The notes under the pieces: model-generated
Told to the model about the DNA's origin: nothing
Databases searched by the model: none
What the model saw: the letters and a program-made list of their open reading frames with translations, nothing else
Part shown: positions 9,621 to 18,120 of the stretch, piece after piece
Layout of the letters: the number at the start of each line of letters is the position of its first letter
How positions within the stretch are numbered: the first letter of the stretch is position 1
Source: Limosilactobacillus caviae
Lineage (GTDB): Bacteria > Bacillota > Bacilli > Lactobacillales > Lactobacillaceae
Assembly (NCBI RefSeq): GCF_014635905.1
Contig: NZ_BMDS01000001.1
Span: 558,001-622,000 of the forward strand
Direction: 5' to 3'
DNA length: 64,000 bases
Made by a program: the position numbers and the translations under genes

Positions 9621-10793
9621 ATGACTGAAGAATTTATAAAATTCAACAATCCTTGGTCGTCACAGAAATTCAGTAAGAATATGTTACAAGACGCCCTCGT
9701 CAAACATGTTTTAGGGTTAGTTAATTACCGGATGGCCGATGTCGGTGAAGTCTTAGATGTAAACGCTAATTTGAAGAATGGTGACGAACAGACCTGGATC
9801 AGCGCCTGGGCTACGATGGCAAATCGTTTGCAGGAGCGGGCGGTACAATATGAACAAGCTAACAAGCTGGTCAGTGCAGGTAGCGCATACCTTCGTGCTT
9901 CAACCTATTGGCGAGTTGCTTTGATGTACTTCGGAGATGTTGCGGATCCGCGAATCAGACAGTATTGTAGACTTAGCCAGAGTTGTTATGATAAGTCAAT
10001 GAAACTTTCCGGGTATCCCGGTAAAGCAATTGAAATTCCTTATGAAAATACGACTCTGCCAGGGCACTATTTTCAGTCACCACACGCTAACGGAAAGTCG
10101 CCACTGCTGATTGTCGTTCCTGGTCGTGATACTTAGGCCGATGATACACGTTGGGTAACAGACGCTGCAATTAAGCGTGGCATTAATGCTTTGACCTTTG
10201 ATGGCCCAGGTCAGGGAATGACCCTTCGACTTCAGGGGTTATCATTCCGACCTGATTTTGAAAACGTCATGAAACCTGTCTTAGATTTTGCTGAGGGACT
10301 GTCTGACGTCGATCCATCACGAATTGGTGTGATGGGAATGAGCTTTGGCGGCTTCCAGGTTCCTCGGGCAGCAGCTTTTGATAAGCGAATCAAGGTATGC
10401 ATTGCTGATCCTGGTAATATCGCTTGGGGCAAAATGATTGGACAGCGTTTAAACAAAATTCTAGCCTTGCCAAAAAGATTACGACCAGCAATGTTGGAAT
10501 ACATGCTTAAAGATTATACCTGGAAGCATGGTTGCTCTGAAAAAGAATTATTGCCGGAGTTAGCTAAATATGACAACAGCGATATCATTGATCAAATTCA
10601 ATCCAAAGTATTGGTGCTGAATGGGGCCGCTGAGATTAATCCAGAGGCTGCTAAGGAATTCTATAATCAGCTAACCTGTCCGAAGGATTACTTGTTTTTT
10701 GATGAGAATTCAACAGCCCAACAGCATACACAGATGGGCGGTTATGCTCCGGCGAGTGAAATGATTTTTAACTGGATCGAAGATAACCTATAG
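9621..10793 (+). pseudogene. Alpha/beta hydrolase interrupted by in-frame TAG
   Basis: A start at 9621 with AAAGGA upstream opens a frame that stops at TAG 10134-10136, then continues in the same frame to 10793. Read through, it encodes about 390 residues of a FrsA/dipeptidyl-peptidase-like alpha/beta hydrolase: an N-terminal helical part, then strands leading to GRDT, the stop, and downstream the nucleophile elbow GMSFGG (base 10336 region). The near-C-terminal histidine is probably in the TAQQHTQ segment. The family often has Trp after the GTDT-like motif, so TGG to TAG is the simplest ancestral change. No frameshift is present. It is the middle gene of the TetR-controlled operon. A downstream start at 10191 would lack the N-terminal half and has no ribosome site. 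Confidence 0.82.
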
Positions 10794-10805
10794 GGGGCTT
10801 GTTAA

Positions 10806-11450
10806 ATGAAACTTTGCATTTTTGGTGCAACCGGACGGACCGGAGAAGAACTGGTTCTCCAGTCTTTAGAAAAGAAATATTCAGTTATTGCCTATGTTCG
10901 TCACCCAGATAAGTTAACTCATCGTGATCAAATAACGGTAGTAACTGGTGAATTAAACGATATTGATAAAATGGCGTCGGCTATGAAAGGTTGTGATGCG
11001 GTTTTAGTGGCGCTTGGTAATCCGGTTTCTAATAGCAGTGGAAAATTGTTTGCTCTTGCTATTCCAAACATTATTGAAGCAATGGATAAAGCAGGAGTTA
11101 AACGCCTAATCAGCCTGTCAGCATTAGGTGTTGGTGCTACTTATGAAAATACCCGTTATCCATATCGGATGGGGGCTAAAGGATTTTTAAAGGGAAATTT
11201 TGCTGATCATGAGGCTGGTGAAAAGCAGTTACCGCCTTCTGATCTCGATTGGACGACTATTCATCCCGGTCCACTATTTAACGGAGAAAGAAGTGAAAAT
11301 CCGCTGGTTAGGGATGTAGCATCTGGCTACAAAATGCCAGGAGCACCGCGTACTAACCGAGCAGACGTGGCTAAGGTGATGTTGCAGATTATTGATGACC
11401 CACAGACCTACATGAAGCAACTTATCATGTGTTCTAAGCAAGATGATTAA
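10806..11450 (+). CDS. NAD(P)-binding NmrA/SDR-like oxidoreductase
   Basis: 214 residues with an atypical short-chain dehydrogenase Rossmann fold. The N-terminal nucleotide-binding motif GATGRTGEE is at residues 8-16, LVALGNP is near 62, and a conserved TIHPGPLFNG segment lies near 155. Related proteins act as flavin reductases, NAD(P)H-dependent quinone reductases or redox sensors; the substrate cannot be told. It begins 12 bases after the broken hydrolase, after a GGGGG ribosome site, and closes the TetR-controlled operon. A strong terminator follows. Confidence 0.82.
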   Translation: MKLCIFGATGRTGEELVLQSLEKKYSVIAYVRHPDKLTHRDQITVVTGELNDIDKMASAMKGCDAVLVALGNPVSNSSGKLFALAIPNIIEAMDKAGVKRLISLSALGVGATYENTRYPYRMGAKGFLKGNFADHEAGEKQLPPSDLDWTTIHPGPLFNGERSENPLVRDVASGYKMPGAPRTNRADVAKVMLQIIDDPQTYMKQLIMCSKQDD

Positions 11451-11505
11451 GATGATTGTTACGTTTAATAGTGTTCAACACTGAAATAAAAGTAGTTAAA
11501 CTACA

Positions 11506-11537
11506 AAATCCTCGACCGGTTTTGGTCGGGGATTTTT
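11506..11537 (+). terminator. Rho-independent terminator ending the TetR/MMPL operon
   Basis: AAATCCTCGACC (11506-11517) pairs with GGTCGGGGATTT (11524-11535), with one G-U pair, running into Ts. The group II intron 5' end begins only seven bases after the T run. Confidence 0.92.
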
Positions 11538-11543
11538 TTATTA

Positions 11544-11930
11544 GTGCGCCCGGCATGGGTATTAGCTAGGTGGTGAAAGTCCACTATGGGCCGTAGTAGT
11601 CGGAACCATGAGCTGAGGACAAGGGTGTCCACCGTGAGGTGGAATCTGAAGGAAGTCTAAGGCAAAGTACTGCATCGATGAACAAGAAGTAGCTATAAGG
11701 CTGAAATTAACTGGATAAGGCTGCTAGACAAGTTGAAGTCCAATACTACTCGAAGTTGGTCTCAGTAAAGCTAACGATGACATGGTACGAAAGCTAATAT
11801 TCTTACCCGGGGAGATCTGGCCTACACGTTTCCGACAAGAGGAATAAGTTTAATTTCCACAGAAACAAGCGGTGCAGTGATGCAGTGTTGAGTAAGCCAG
11901 AAGTCAGCCGAGGTCATAGTAGTTTGAATA
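11544..11930 (+). mobile_element. Group II intron 5' fragment (no RT, no domain V)
   Basis: Begins GTGCGCCCGG, the bacterial group II intron 5' consensus GUGYG. About 385 bases follow that read like the structured 5' domains of Firmicute group II introns: GGTGGTGAAAGTCC, GGTGTCCACCGTGAGGTGG, a CCCGGGGAG segment and GTCAGCCGAGGTCATAG near the 3' limit, where such introns pass into the intron-encoded protein. No reverse transcriptase frame and no domain V/VI signature follow; instead a mobilization-like gene begins. The right boundary (about 11930) is an estimate. Position directly behind a terminator hairpin is the known habit of class C group II introns, so that class is likely, by inference. 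Confidence 0.72.
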
Positions 11931-11931
11931 A

Positions 11932-12204
11932 TCAGAGGAATTAGAAAGACATTTTAGTCAAAAACAGCAAAGTGAAACTAAGGAGGCTTCAGTTGATGAA
12001 GAAAAATCTCAACAGTGCCATGGACGATCTGAACGACTTGCTGAATCCGAACGGCAGCAACGACGATTTAACACCTACGTCGCGCGACAACGAAGTACAG
12101 AAAATGATGAAGAACCTGGCGACCAAGCAGGATTTGCAAAACTGGACCGGCGACGTCACCAAATCTCTGAACAATCAGAAGATGAATTTGAACCAGGAAG
12201 TTAG
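11932..12204 (+). pseudogene. Open frame, possible relaxase (MobA-like) C-terminal remnant
   Basis: A 90-codon stop-free frame directly after the intron fragment, with no start codon, overlapping the next gene in a different frame. Its product is highly charged and rich in Gln, Glu and Arg (for example ELERHFSQKQQSETKE), resembling the coiled tails of plasmid relaxases, whose genes often overlap a mobB-like gene. It could instead be the start of the lost intron-encoded protein, or chance. No catalytic motif is present. Confidence 0.35.
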
Positions 12205-12763
12205 TGATATTGCTCATCAAGCCATTAAAGATGCTTGGCAAGATGGGCATACTAAGTCCTATGGCGATTTGGAGCAGAAGTTCAAGGGTCAGCAATCACG
12301 AATTGACCGGATGAATGTTTCAAGGGCACAGGCTGAAGTAATGGCAAGTGCTGATCATTCTAAGGTTGAACAACTGAATCAGGTAGTTAATAAGTTGGTA
12401 GTAGTAATTAATCATAATAGTAATCTATTACGACAGCTAATTAGTGCGGTTCAGAAACCAATTGATATTGATGGTCATGATTTACTGCGTGTCATGCGTG
12501 AAGAAGCTAATTCTACGACTAATCAACTTTTGAGCAAGGAAGTTGTTACCTATATCAATCAAGTCAAAGAATCTATTGCGCAAGATAAACAGCAAGTTAC
12601 TCAGTCTCATCAAGTGATGGAACATACCTTAACTAAGTTTGCAAATGGTGCATTGATTGTCTTGGCTGGAGTAGTTTTAGCGAGTGTAATGCCATGGTGG
12701 CCAGTTAAGGTCGTTGTTGGTATTGGTTCAATTATTGGAGGTCTTATTTATGGTAAAGATTAA
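11996..12763 (+). CDS. Mobilization-like protein with coiled coil and C-terminal membrane hairpin
   Basis: 255 residues from ATG 11996, placed eight bases after AAGGAGG; an upstream GTG frame extension has no ribosome site. The N-terminal part is polar and helical (DDLNDLLNP; EVQKMMKNLATKQDL), the centre is a long coiled coil, and two hydrophobic helices (about 220-252) close the protein. This layout fits MobB-like proteins that help anchor relaxosomes of small mobilizable plasmids, but no diagnostic motif is visible, so function is inference from architecture and context. The first 200 bases are clearly more GC-rich than the rest, hinting at a mosaic. The next gene overlaps its end by 14 bases. 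Confidence 0.6.
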   Translation: MKKNLNSAMDDLNDLLNPNGSNDDLTPTSRDNEVQKMMKNLATKQDLQNWTGDVTKSLNNQKMNLNQEVSDIAHQAIKDAWQDGHTKSYGDLEQKFKGQQSRIDRMNVSRAQAEVMASADHSKVEQLNQVVNKLVVVINHNSNLLRQLISAVQKPIDIDGHDLLRVMREEANSTTNQLLSKEVVTYINQVKESIAQDKQQVTQSHQVMEHTLTKFANGALIVLAGVVLASVMPWWPVKVVVGIGSIIGGLIYGKD

Positions 12764-13481
12764 TAAGCGTCGGTGCGCTGGATTCGGTGGCGAAGTTCAG
12801 GATGCTTCACCGTTAAAAGTTGAAAATACGCAAGAATATCAAGATGTTATCGCAATGGCATGGTTTAAGTTAGGGACAAGCATTAATTTTCTGAAAGGGC
12901 CTTTTACCCACTTAGCGGATTCCATTGAGAATCTATGGTTAAGTGAAGGCGACCAGGTACCACATTTTGTTTCTAAATTTGCCGACTGTTGGTCAGTTGA
13001 TGACTACGCCACGTTTTGCGAGCAGGTGAAGTTGTGGGCGTTAGATCATGGTGCTGACCCGTTTGATGAACTACGGCGTCGTGTACGTGAACTCCTTTTG
13101 TGTGATAAAAAGTCATTCCAATTACTAACAATTACTAAATTACTGAACAAGTCAAAGGATAGTGAGCGAGTACTATTTGACCAGCAAGCCAATGTTCAAT
13201 AACTGTGCAATGAGATTAGTGAAAAGGATGATCAACTTTTCATTGACCATGATGGCTTTAAACAGACGACTTCTCGGTTTGGACGATTAAAAGGATTGGT
13301 CCAGGCGATGCGCCAACATTCCAACTACTTAGTTAATCAGCGTTTGACGCGTCGTCGACTAGTAAATGTGAATCTTGCTGAGCAGGCTAAGATTATTTCA
13401 AAGCCTGTCCAATCAAATAAGAAGTCTGAACAGCCTAAGAAACATAAGTCAAAGGATCATGATGATGAACTGGAATTATAA
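12750..13481 (+). pseudogene. Element-borne hypothetical gene with in-frame TAA
   Basis: ATG 12750 follows GGAGG by eight bases and overlaps the preceding gene by 14 bases. The frame stops at TAA 13200-13202 and continues open in the same frame to 13481, so the ancestral product was about 243 residues. The first part is globular and Trp-rich (AMAWFKLGTSINFLKG; FADCWSVDDYATF). The second is basic, ending in a Lys-rich, then acidic tail (KHKSKDHDDELEL). I do not recognise the family; its place after the mobilization-like gene suggests a DNA transfer or maintenance role. An origin-like or iteron-like repeat is not seen. Confidence 0.65.
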
Positions 13482-13582
13482 ACAAAAAAAGCGACTAACC
13501 CAGCTACCACACTTTGGAAAGTCACTTTCTAATAACAAATTGTTATCCCGTTCATTATCTACCACAAAGGAGTAGATGTAAA

Positions 13583-13783
13583 TTGTTCGGCAAAGATATT
13601 CTAAATGGGAAGCAATTATGTGCTGCCCTAGGCATTAGTACCACACTACTATACCGTTTGATTCGAAGTGGAATGCCTTACCATCAACTTTCACCTGGGA
13701 GCCGAAAATATTACAACCTGGAAGCGATTAAACATTGGTTACTCAATGCCGGTTATCAGCAAAAGACAGTGTGGGCAAAGTAA
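13583..13783 (+). CDS. xis: Excisionase-like small helix-turn-helix protein
   Basis: 66 residues starting at TTG 13583, ten bases after AAAGGAG (13566-13572). The product has a winged-helix excisionase pattern: ILNGKQLCAALGIST forms the first helices, then a recognition segment (LLYRLIRSGMPYHQL) and the wing-like SPGSRKYYNLEAIKHWL typical of MerR-like excisionase domains. Immediately upstream of the integrase, it most likely controls excision directionality. A strong terminator hairpin separates it from the integrase. A longer frame from an ATG at 13514 lacks a ribosome site. The symbol reflects role, not a proven orthologue. Confidence 0.68.
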   Translation: MFGKDILNGKQLCAALGISTTLLYRLIRSGMPYHQLSPGSRKYYNLEAIKHWLLNAGYQQKTVWAK

Positions 13784-13790
13784 TTAGAAG

Positions 13791-13830
13791 GGTTGTAGAA
13801 TACTGGTAATCAGTGTACTACAACCTTTTT
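13791..13830 (+). terminator. Rho-independent terminator between xis and int
   Basis: GGTTGTAG (13791-13798) pairs with CTACAACC (13818-13825), with a second inner stem ACTG / CAGT, followed by TTTTT. It would uncouple integrase expression from the upstream genes. Confidence 0.88.
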
Positions 13831-13855
13831 CTTTATACGAAGGAGAAGGTTGACA

Positions 13856-15058
13856 ATGATTAAAAAGATGAAAACTGGCAAGCACGCGGGACAATTCCAA
13901 GTACGGATCCAACCAATTAATAAGGTAACTGGTAAGCGGGAGAGTTGGCCAGTTGAGTATGCTAAAACTCGTTGGGCAGCAACTGCATTAGAGCGAAAAA
14001 TGTGGGCTGATTACGAGGATGGAATGCAGTTATGCGATGGTAATGCTATCTTTGCTGACGAATTTCAGAAATATGTTAATCAGCGAAAGAATGCAATTTC
14101 CCCTGTTACTTATCGTGATTGGAATAATTCGGCGGCTGAATTTAAGAAGTATTTTAAGAATACAAAAATCAAGGATGTTACTGAACGACTGGTAGAGCAA
14201 TTTGCTCATGATTTTGTGCGAAAACACAAGGCAACTGTTGGACGGGCAACCGTGATTGATCACCGTCTTACACATATGCGGAGTTTCTTTAATGAGTTAG
14301 TCGGAAAGGTTGTTAAAGAGAATCCGGTGCCTGAACAGTATCTTGATAAGTTTTTTCGTAAGAGCGATTTTAGCGTTGGGAAGTAGCGATACTTGTTTAC
14401 TAATGATGAGCTGGAATCTATTAAGGAACAGATTCAGTCAGAACTAAATAATACTACTATTGCGAATTGGGGTACTCGGTTAGCACTTTGGATTGATCTT
14501 GAAAATGGGATGCGTCCTGGTGAAGTTCAAGCTCTCAGATTTAAGAACTTGGTAGTAGAAAATGACTATCCAACCTTTAAGATTAGCGATAGTTGGTCCG
14601 ATTACGTTAAAAAGTTCAATGGGGCGCTTAAAGCACGGCCCAAAGGGTATGCCCGTTATTGCTTACCAATTTCGCAACCACTGGCAGATTTTATAGATAT
14701 GTTTCAAGAAGAACAGAAAAACTTTCTGGAACGTCACAATTTGACGAATCCTGAAGGTTTGATCTTCCTGAATCTACATGACTATAAGACTTGTGCAAAC
14801 AATATCCCGATTACCCAGCGGAGTATGAATGAGATGTTAAAGAAGCTCTGCAATAAATTGGGCATTAGCGGTAACGGAGCACAGTTATCTATGTATTCGT
14901 TTCGGCACACATTATGTACTAAGCTGGCTAATAAGCCGGGCATGTCTTATCCGTGGGCAGCCGAACGAATAGGTAATAGTTTGGCCATCTTTATGCGGGT
15001 TTATGTTAAAGCGGATCGCGATATTAACCGCAAAATGATGGATAACTGGATGGCATAG
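13856..15058 (+). pseudogene. int: Tyrosine integrase split by in-frame TAG
   Basis: ATG 13856 (AAGGAG at 13840-13845) opens a frame that stops at TAG 14384-14386 and continues in phase to 15058. Read through it is about 400 residues, the usual length of phage/ICE integrases. It has an N-terminal AP2-like arm-binding part (KMKTGKHAGQFQVRIQP), a SAM-like core-binding domain and a C-terminal catalytic domain with the box I Arg (NGMRPGEVQ), box II SFRHTL and the Tyr nucleophile in FMRVYVKADRD. Catalytic residues survive, so the nonsense change (for example CAG to TAG) looks recent. Two ATGCACAC repeats follow the stop (15060 and 15072), as expected for integrase arm sites. Confidence 0.9.
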
Positions 15059-15059
15059 G

Positions 15060-15079
15060 ATGCACACAGAAATGCACAC
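15060..15079. repeat. Tandem ATGCACAC motifs, candidate integrase arm sites
   Basis: ATGCACAC occurs at 15060-15067 and 15072-15079, 12 bp apart, directly after the integrase stop. Further copies are at 15246 (same strand) and 15275 and 15343 (opposite strand). Clustered short repeats on both strands next to int fit arm-type binding sites of an attP region. Confidence 0.5.
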
Positions 15080-15143
15080 GATTACCTAGAGTTGCCGTCT
15101 AGTTTGTTGATATATAAGGAACGAGTTGACTAGAACCTACCAG

Positions 15144-15350
15144 CTTCTAGTCAGCATAATTAAAATTTACAGAGTTTATTAATCCTTGATATATCAATGC
15201 TTTGCAAAGGTATATCAAGGATTATTTTGTTTATTTAAGAATATTATGCACACAGCTGTGCACATAAAATAATCGTGTGCATGAAGCTGTATCGAAGAAT
15301 TAGGTAAACTGTTGATATATTAGGCTTTACGGCTGATCTTCTGTGTGCAT
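15144..15350. repeat. Right copy of about 207-bp direct repeat (att-like boundary)
   Basis: Mirrors 6344-6551 with a constant offset of about 8,800 bp, including the start CTTCTAGTCAGC and the 13-bp inverted repeat. The paired GTGTGCAT sites lie at 15275 and 15343 (same 68-bp spacing). It begins 85 bases after the integrase stop, the expected position for the integrase-proximal attachment site. Nothing else is seen between 15080 and 15405. Confidence 0.75.
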
Positions 15351-15405
15351 TTTGTAAAAATAGGACTTAAGAACATAACTAAGTTACAAATATATTTTGA
15401 CTTTA

Positions 15406-16243
15406 CTATTCTAAGCTTTTTGAATCAGGACTGAAAAAATAATCTGTTTCAACTTGCTCATTTAATATAGTATCTATATATTTTTCTCCAGCATTAATAA
15501 CACTTTTTCGTACATCTGATAATGGTTTTTCCGAGTTAGTTAACGGCTCATGCTGAAACCATTCAGGACCATGTGCCATTGATTCAAATATATCTTCTTG
15601 TTCATACTTAACAATAGAAGATATTAAGTCATAAACTTGCTTTCCCTGGTGGCCAGTTTCATTTAGAAAGTTTGAGAGAAGTTTTGGAAATATTGTACTA
15701 ATAAATTTAAAGAGTTGCTTATTAATTTTCTTAGTACCACATTTGTTGAAGAACTTTTTATGTTCCTCCTTTAGGTTTTTATTTATGTAAAAAATACATA
15801 TTCGGACGCATAATATTGTTTTTCAGTTAAGGTTTCAGGATCAGGTTTCTCCAATTCCATTGCAAAGTTAAATTTTGCGCTAGCTTTGGCATATGGAAGA
15901 TATTCCAAACGGCATTCTTCAATTAAATTATTTTGCTCTACTAAAGAAATTCCTGCAAAGAAAATTCGTTCCAACAAAGTATCAAGATCATTATCCTTTC
16001 CCCAAATTAATTCATAAGCTGAATGGAAATGTAAAGTGGAGACAATATCATCAGTAATACTTGCGTTGAGTAGATACGGATTCCTGCTTGGAATACGTTT
16101 ATTGCTCATAATACTTGATAATAATTGAATATTACTTTCATTAGTGATATCCAACCTAGTCTTTTTTAACTGTTTTTTCTATCGTTAACTTGTGTACTAA
16201 TGTTGTTAAAAATTAACTCTACTATTTGATCTATTTCATTCAT
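15406..16243 (-). pseudogene. Unrecognised gene broken by two homopolymer frameshifts
   Basis: ATG at 16243, after AGGAG (16255-16259), starts MNEIDQIVELIFNN. The frame is lost at a run of six A (coding strand, 16173-16178), resumes with RLDITNES, is lost again at a run of six T (near 15789-15794, after SEYVFF), then resumes to a TAG at 15406 (product tail FFSPDSKSLE). The span is 838 bases; adding one base in each run gives 840, exactly 279 codons plus stop, and an uninterrupted protein. The product is soluble, helix-rich and mildly acidic, with no motif I can name. Either true decay or homopolymer sequencing error could explain it. Confidence 0.6.
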
Positions 16244-16407
16244 TAAATTATATTCTCCTAATTTTATAGTAGTAGAAATTGATTGTAAAAAAAGTACATT
16301 TTACAACTTACCTACTACTAACGGTAAATGATAAACTAAGAATTGTTAAAGGAAAAGTAGCTACTTAGTTTTAACGTTAATTTATTTTTAATCACGGAGG
16401 ATAAGCA

Positions 16408-16857
16408 ATGGTTAACTTTAATAAGAATGATAAAGCAACTGCAATTCAGTCATCAATGTTAGCATTTCTTAATAGTATGGTACTAACAGTATTTGCCTTT
16501 ACTGAAACAAATGCTAATGATGTCAAGGGAATTTTTATGGCTACGATTACTGTAACGATTCCTTTAATCATGAACGTTTATAGAGATGATAAAAAAACAA
16601 CTATTGTAAAGCAAAACTTCGACACCTTATTTAAAAAGTTAATATTTAGCTTATTAGGTGTTTTTGGCATCTTAATGGTAATCATGTTTGAGTGGCTAAT
16701 GGAACTAATCTCTCAAGGACCGCTAATAGTTTATCTACCTCTTCATGCTGTAAAGCTATTTGTTTCTTATTTGGGCCTTATTGAAATGATGTCGCTTATT
16801 ATTGAGCCTTGGGTTTATAGTATGCTGTTTTGTCTTGATAGAAACCTTAAGCTGTAA
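16408..16857 (+). CDS. Small integral membrane protein, unknown function
   Basis: 149 residues from ATG 16408, preceded by GGAGG seven bases upstream. Four hydrophobic helices are predicted by eye at about 14-32, 38-56, 78-95 and 108-135, with a cytoplasmic-looking charged loop (YRDDKKTTIVKQNFD) between helices 2 and 3. I recognise no family. It is monocistronic with its own terminator and sits in the accessory zone right of the integrative element, so horizontal origin is plausible. Confidence 0.65.
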   Translation: MVNFNKNDKATAIQSSMLAFLNSMVLTVFAFTETNANDVKGIFMATITVTIPLIMNVYRDDKKTTIVKQNFDTLFKKLIFSLLGVFGILMVIMFEWLMELISQGPLIVYLPLHAVKLFVSYLGLIEMMSLIIEPWVYSMLFCLDRNLKL

Positions 16858-16860
16858 TTA

Positions 16861-16913
16861 AAAGGTACTACACATTAAGTGGGTGAGAAATGTCCTGTGT
16901 GGTACCTTTTTTT
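16861..16913. terminator. Bidirectional terminator between convergent genes
   Basis: AAAGGTAC-T-ACACA pairs with TGTGT-G-GTACCTTT around a 21-base loop, with Ts on the + strand side and As on the other. It serves the membrane protein gene and probably the convergent lipoprotein gene at 16912-17790. Confidence 0.78.
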
Positions 16914-17790
16914 AATCTTCTTCCATGTTGTCGCTAATAATATCAACAGTCTGGCGTTGATTACCTGCTGTATAAAATTCTTGTTTTAATTCTGAAAGAG
17001 TAGTAGTGTGTTCAACCATCTTTTGCTTATAAGCTGGCGTATCATTACTGTGATCCAATGTCCAATAGGTAACGTTATTACCATCAATTTGGTATTGAAC
17101 ATCACCATCAGAACCATAACCAACGGTCTTTCTGTCATTATCAGCGGTAGATAATTCCATTTTTGCTTTGTTATCATCTGAAACGTCTAAGGTATCAAAG
17201 CCATTTGCTTTAGCGTAAATTAAGACAGCTTCAGTCTTTTCATCAAGATCAGTTGGGACTGGTTGTTGATTATTAGTGGTGTTAGTATCTTTGTTTAAAT
17301 CGAACTTGGCAATGACTTTATCAATATCATCTTTTTGGCTAGCATACTTATTGGCTAATTCGTCTTTAGAGTAGGTTTTACTACCATTCTTATCACCCAT
17401 ACCAGTGCCATCAGCATTTTCATCGTATCTAACGGTTACATTGTCGTTATTAACAATAACATTAGCTGAGTGTCCCATTGGAAATACTCCAAAAGTGTAA
17501 GTATTACCATTCTTGGTAATCTTCATACCTTCATTATCACCAGTGCTTCTGGTAGTATTAGCCAATTTAGAAGCACTGGTCTGACTAAGCATTAAATACC
17601 CCATCACACCATACTCATTATTATTGAACTTATCAGTTTGTTTTGTAGCACTGGTTGATGAACTACTTGAAACCTTCTTAGCTGTTTTAACACTACTAGA
17701 AGTGTCATTGGTACTTGATGATTGATTGCCACAAGCAGTTAATGATAGTGCAATCATTACTGTACTGGCAATAACAAGTCTTTTTTTCAT
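16912..17790 (-). CDS. Secreted lipoprotein (Lreu_0056-like), unknown role
   Basis: 292 residues. A lipoprotein signal peptide ends at the lipobox LTAC (Cys20), followed by a Ser/Thr/Asn-rich linker to about residue 50 that would span the wall. A first globular segment (YGVMGYLMLSQTSASKL to FPMGHSANVIV) is followed by a second part with WTLDHSND. The first segment recalls a lipoprotein domain named after an L. reuteri protein (Lreu_0056-like); that assignment is from memory and unverified. Displayed at the outer membrane face; no enzyme motif is visible. The nearest upstream minus-strand signal is the terminator of the XRE fragment, so it probably has its own promoter in 17791-17850. Confidence 0.75.
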   Translation of the reverse strand: MKKRLVIASTVMIALSLTACGNQSSSTNDTSSSVKTAKKVSSSSSTSATKQTDKFNNNEYGVMGYLMLSQTSASKLANTTRSTGDNEGMKITKNGNTYTFGVFPMGHSANVIVNNDNVTVRYDENADGTGMGDKNGSKTYSKDELANKYASQKDDIDKVIAKFDLNKDTNTTNNQQPVPTDLDEKTEAVLIYAKANGFDTLDVSDDNKAKMELSTADNDRKTVGYGSDGDVQYQIDGNNVTYWTLDHSNDTPAYKQKMVEHTTTLSELKQEFYTAGNQRQTVDIISDNMEED

Positions 17791-17850
17791 AAATAACTTC
17801 TCTAAATATTAAATAACATTATAGTTGTACTTAAATTAGACAAGAAAAAA

Positions 17851-17885
17851 CAGGTACTACGAAATTGCGAAAATCGTAGTACCTG
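17851..17885 (-). terminator. Terminator for the XRE-regulator fragment
   Basis: Perfect 12-bp stem CAGGTACTACGA / TCGTAGTACCTG. On the minus strand it is followed by a T run (17845-17850 complement), placing it just after the regulator fragment's stop. Confidence 0.85.
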
Positions 17886-17903
17886 CTTTATTAAGTAGAA
17901 TTG

Positions 17904-18120
17904 TTATTCTTTATTAAGATTAATCAAGCCCAGAACATTCTTTGAAACTTGTTCGGCCTTTTCGTCATCCATCTTATTAAGGGCCTGCCAAAGTTTCTTC
18001 TGGTAGTAGCCCATTTCAGCCTCATCAGTTGAACCGTTTGCCAAATTATCCATACTCGTCTTAAGTACCTCCGCTATTGATAGTAGCGTCTTAGCACTGA
18101 CATTATTAGCAGTTCCAACT
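17904..18120 (-). pseudogene. C-terminal remnant of an XRE-family regulator
   Basis: Reading leftward from about 18112, the frame gives NVSAKTLLSIAEVLKTSMDN, the last helix-turn-helix helices of Cro/C1-type regulators. A short helical tail (KLWQALNKMDDEKAEQVSKN) follows and ends at 17904. The first HTH helices and start codon are missing; further upstream the same frame only reads the antisense of a Pro/Thr-rich adhesin sequence (product LVGVVGLVG), which is not regulator. The true left-over is therefore about 70 codons, truncated by the junction near 18112. Confidence 0.72.
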
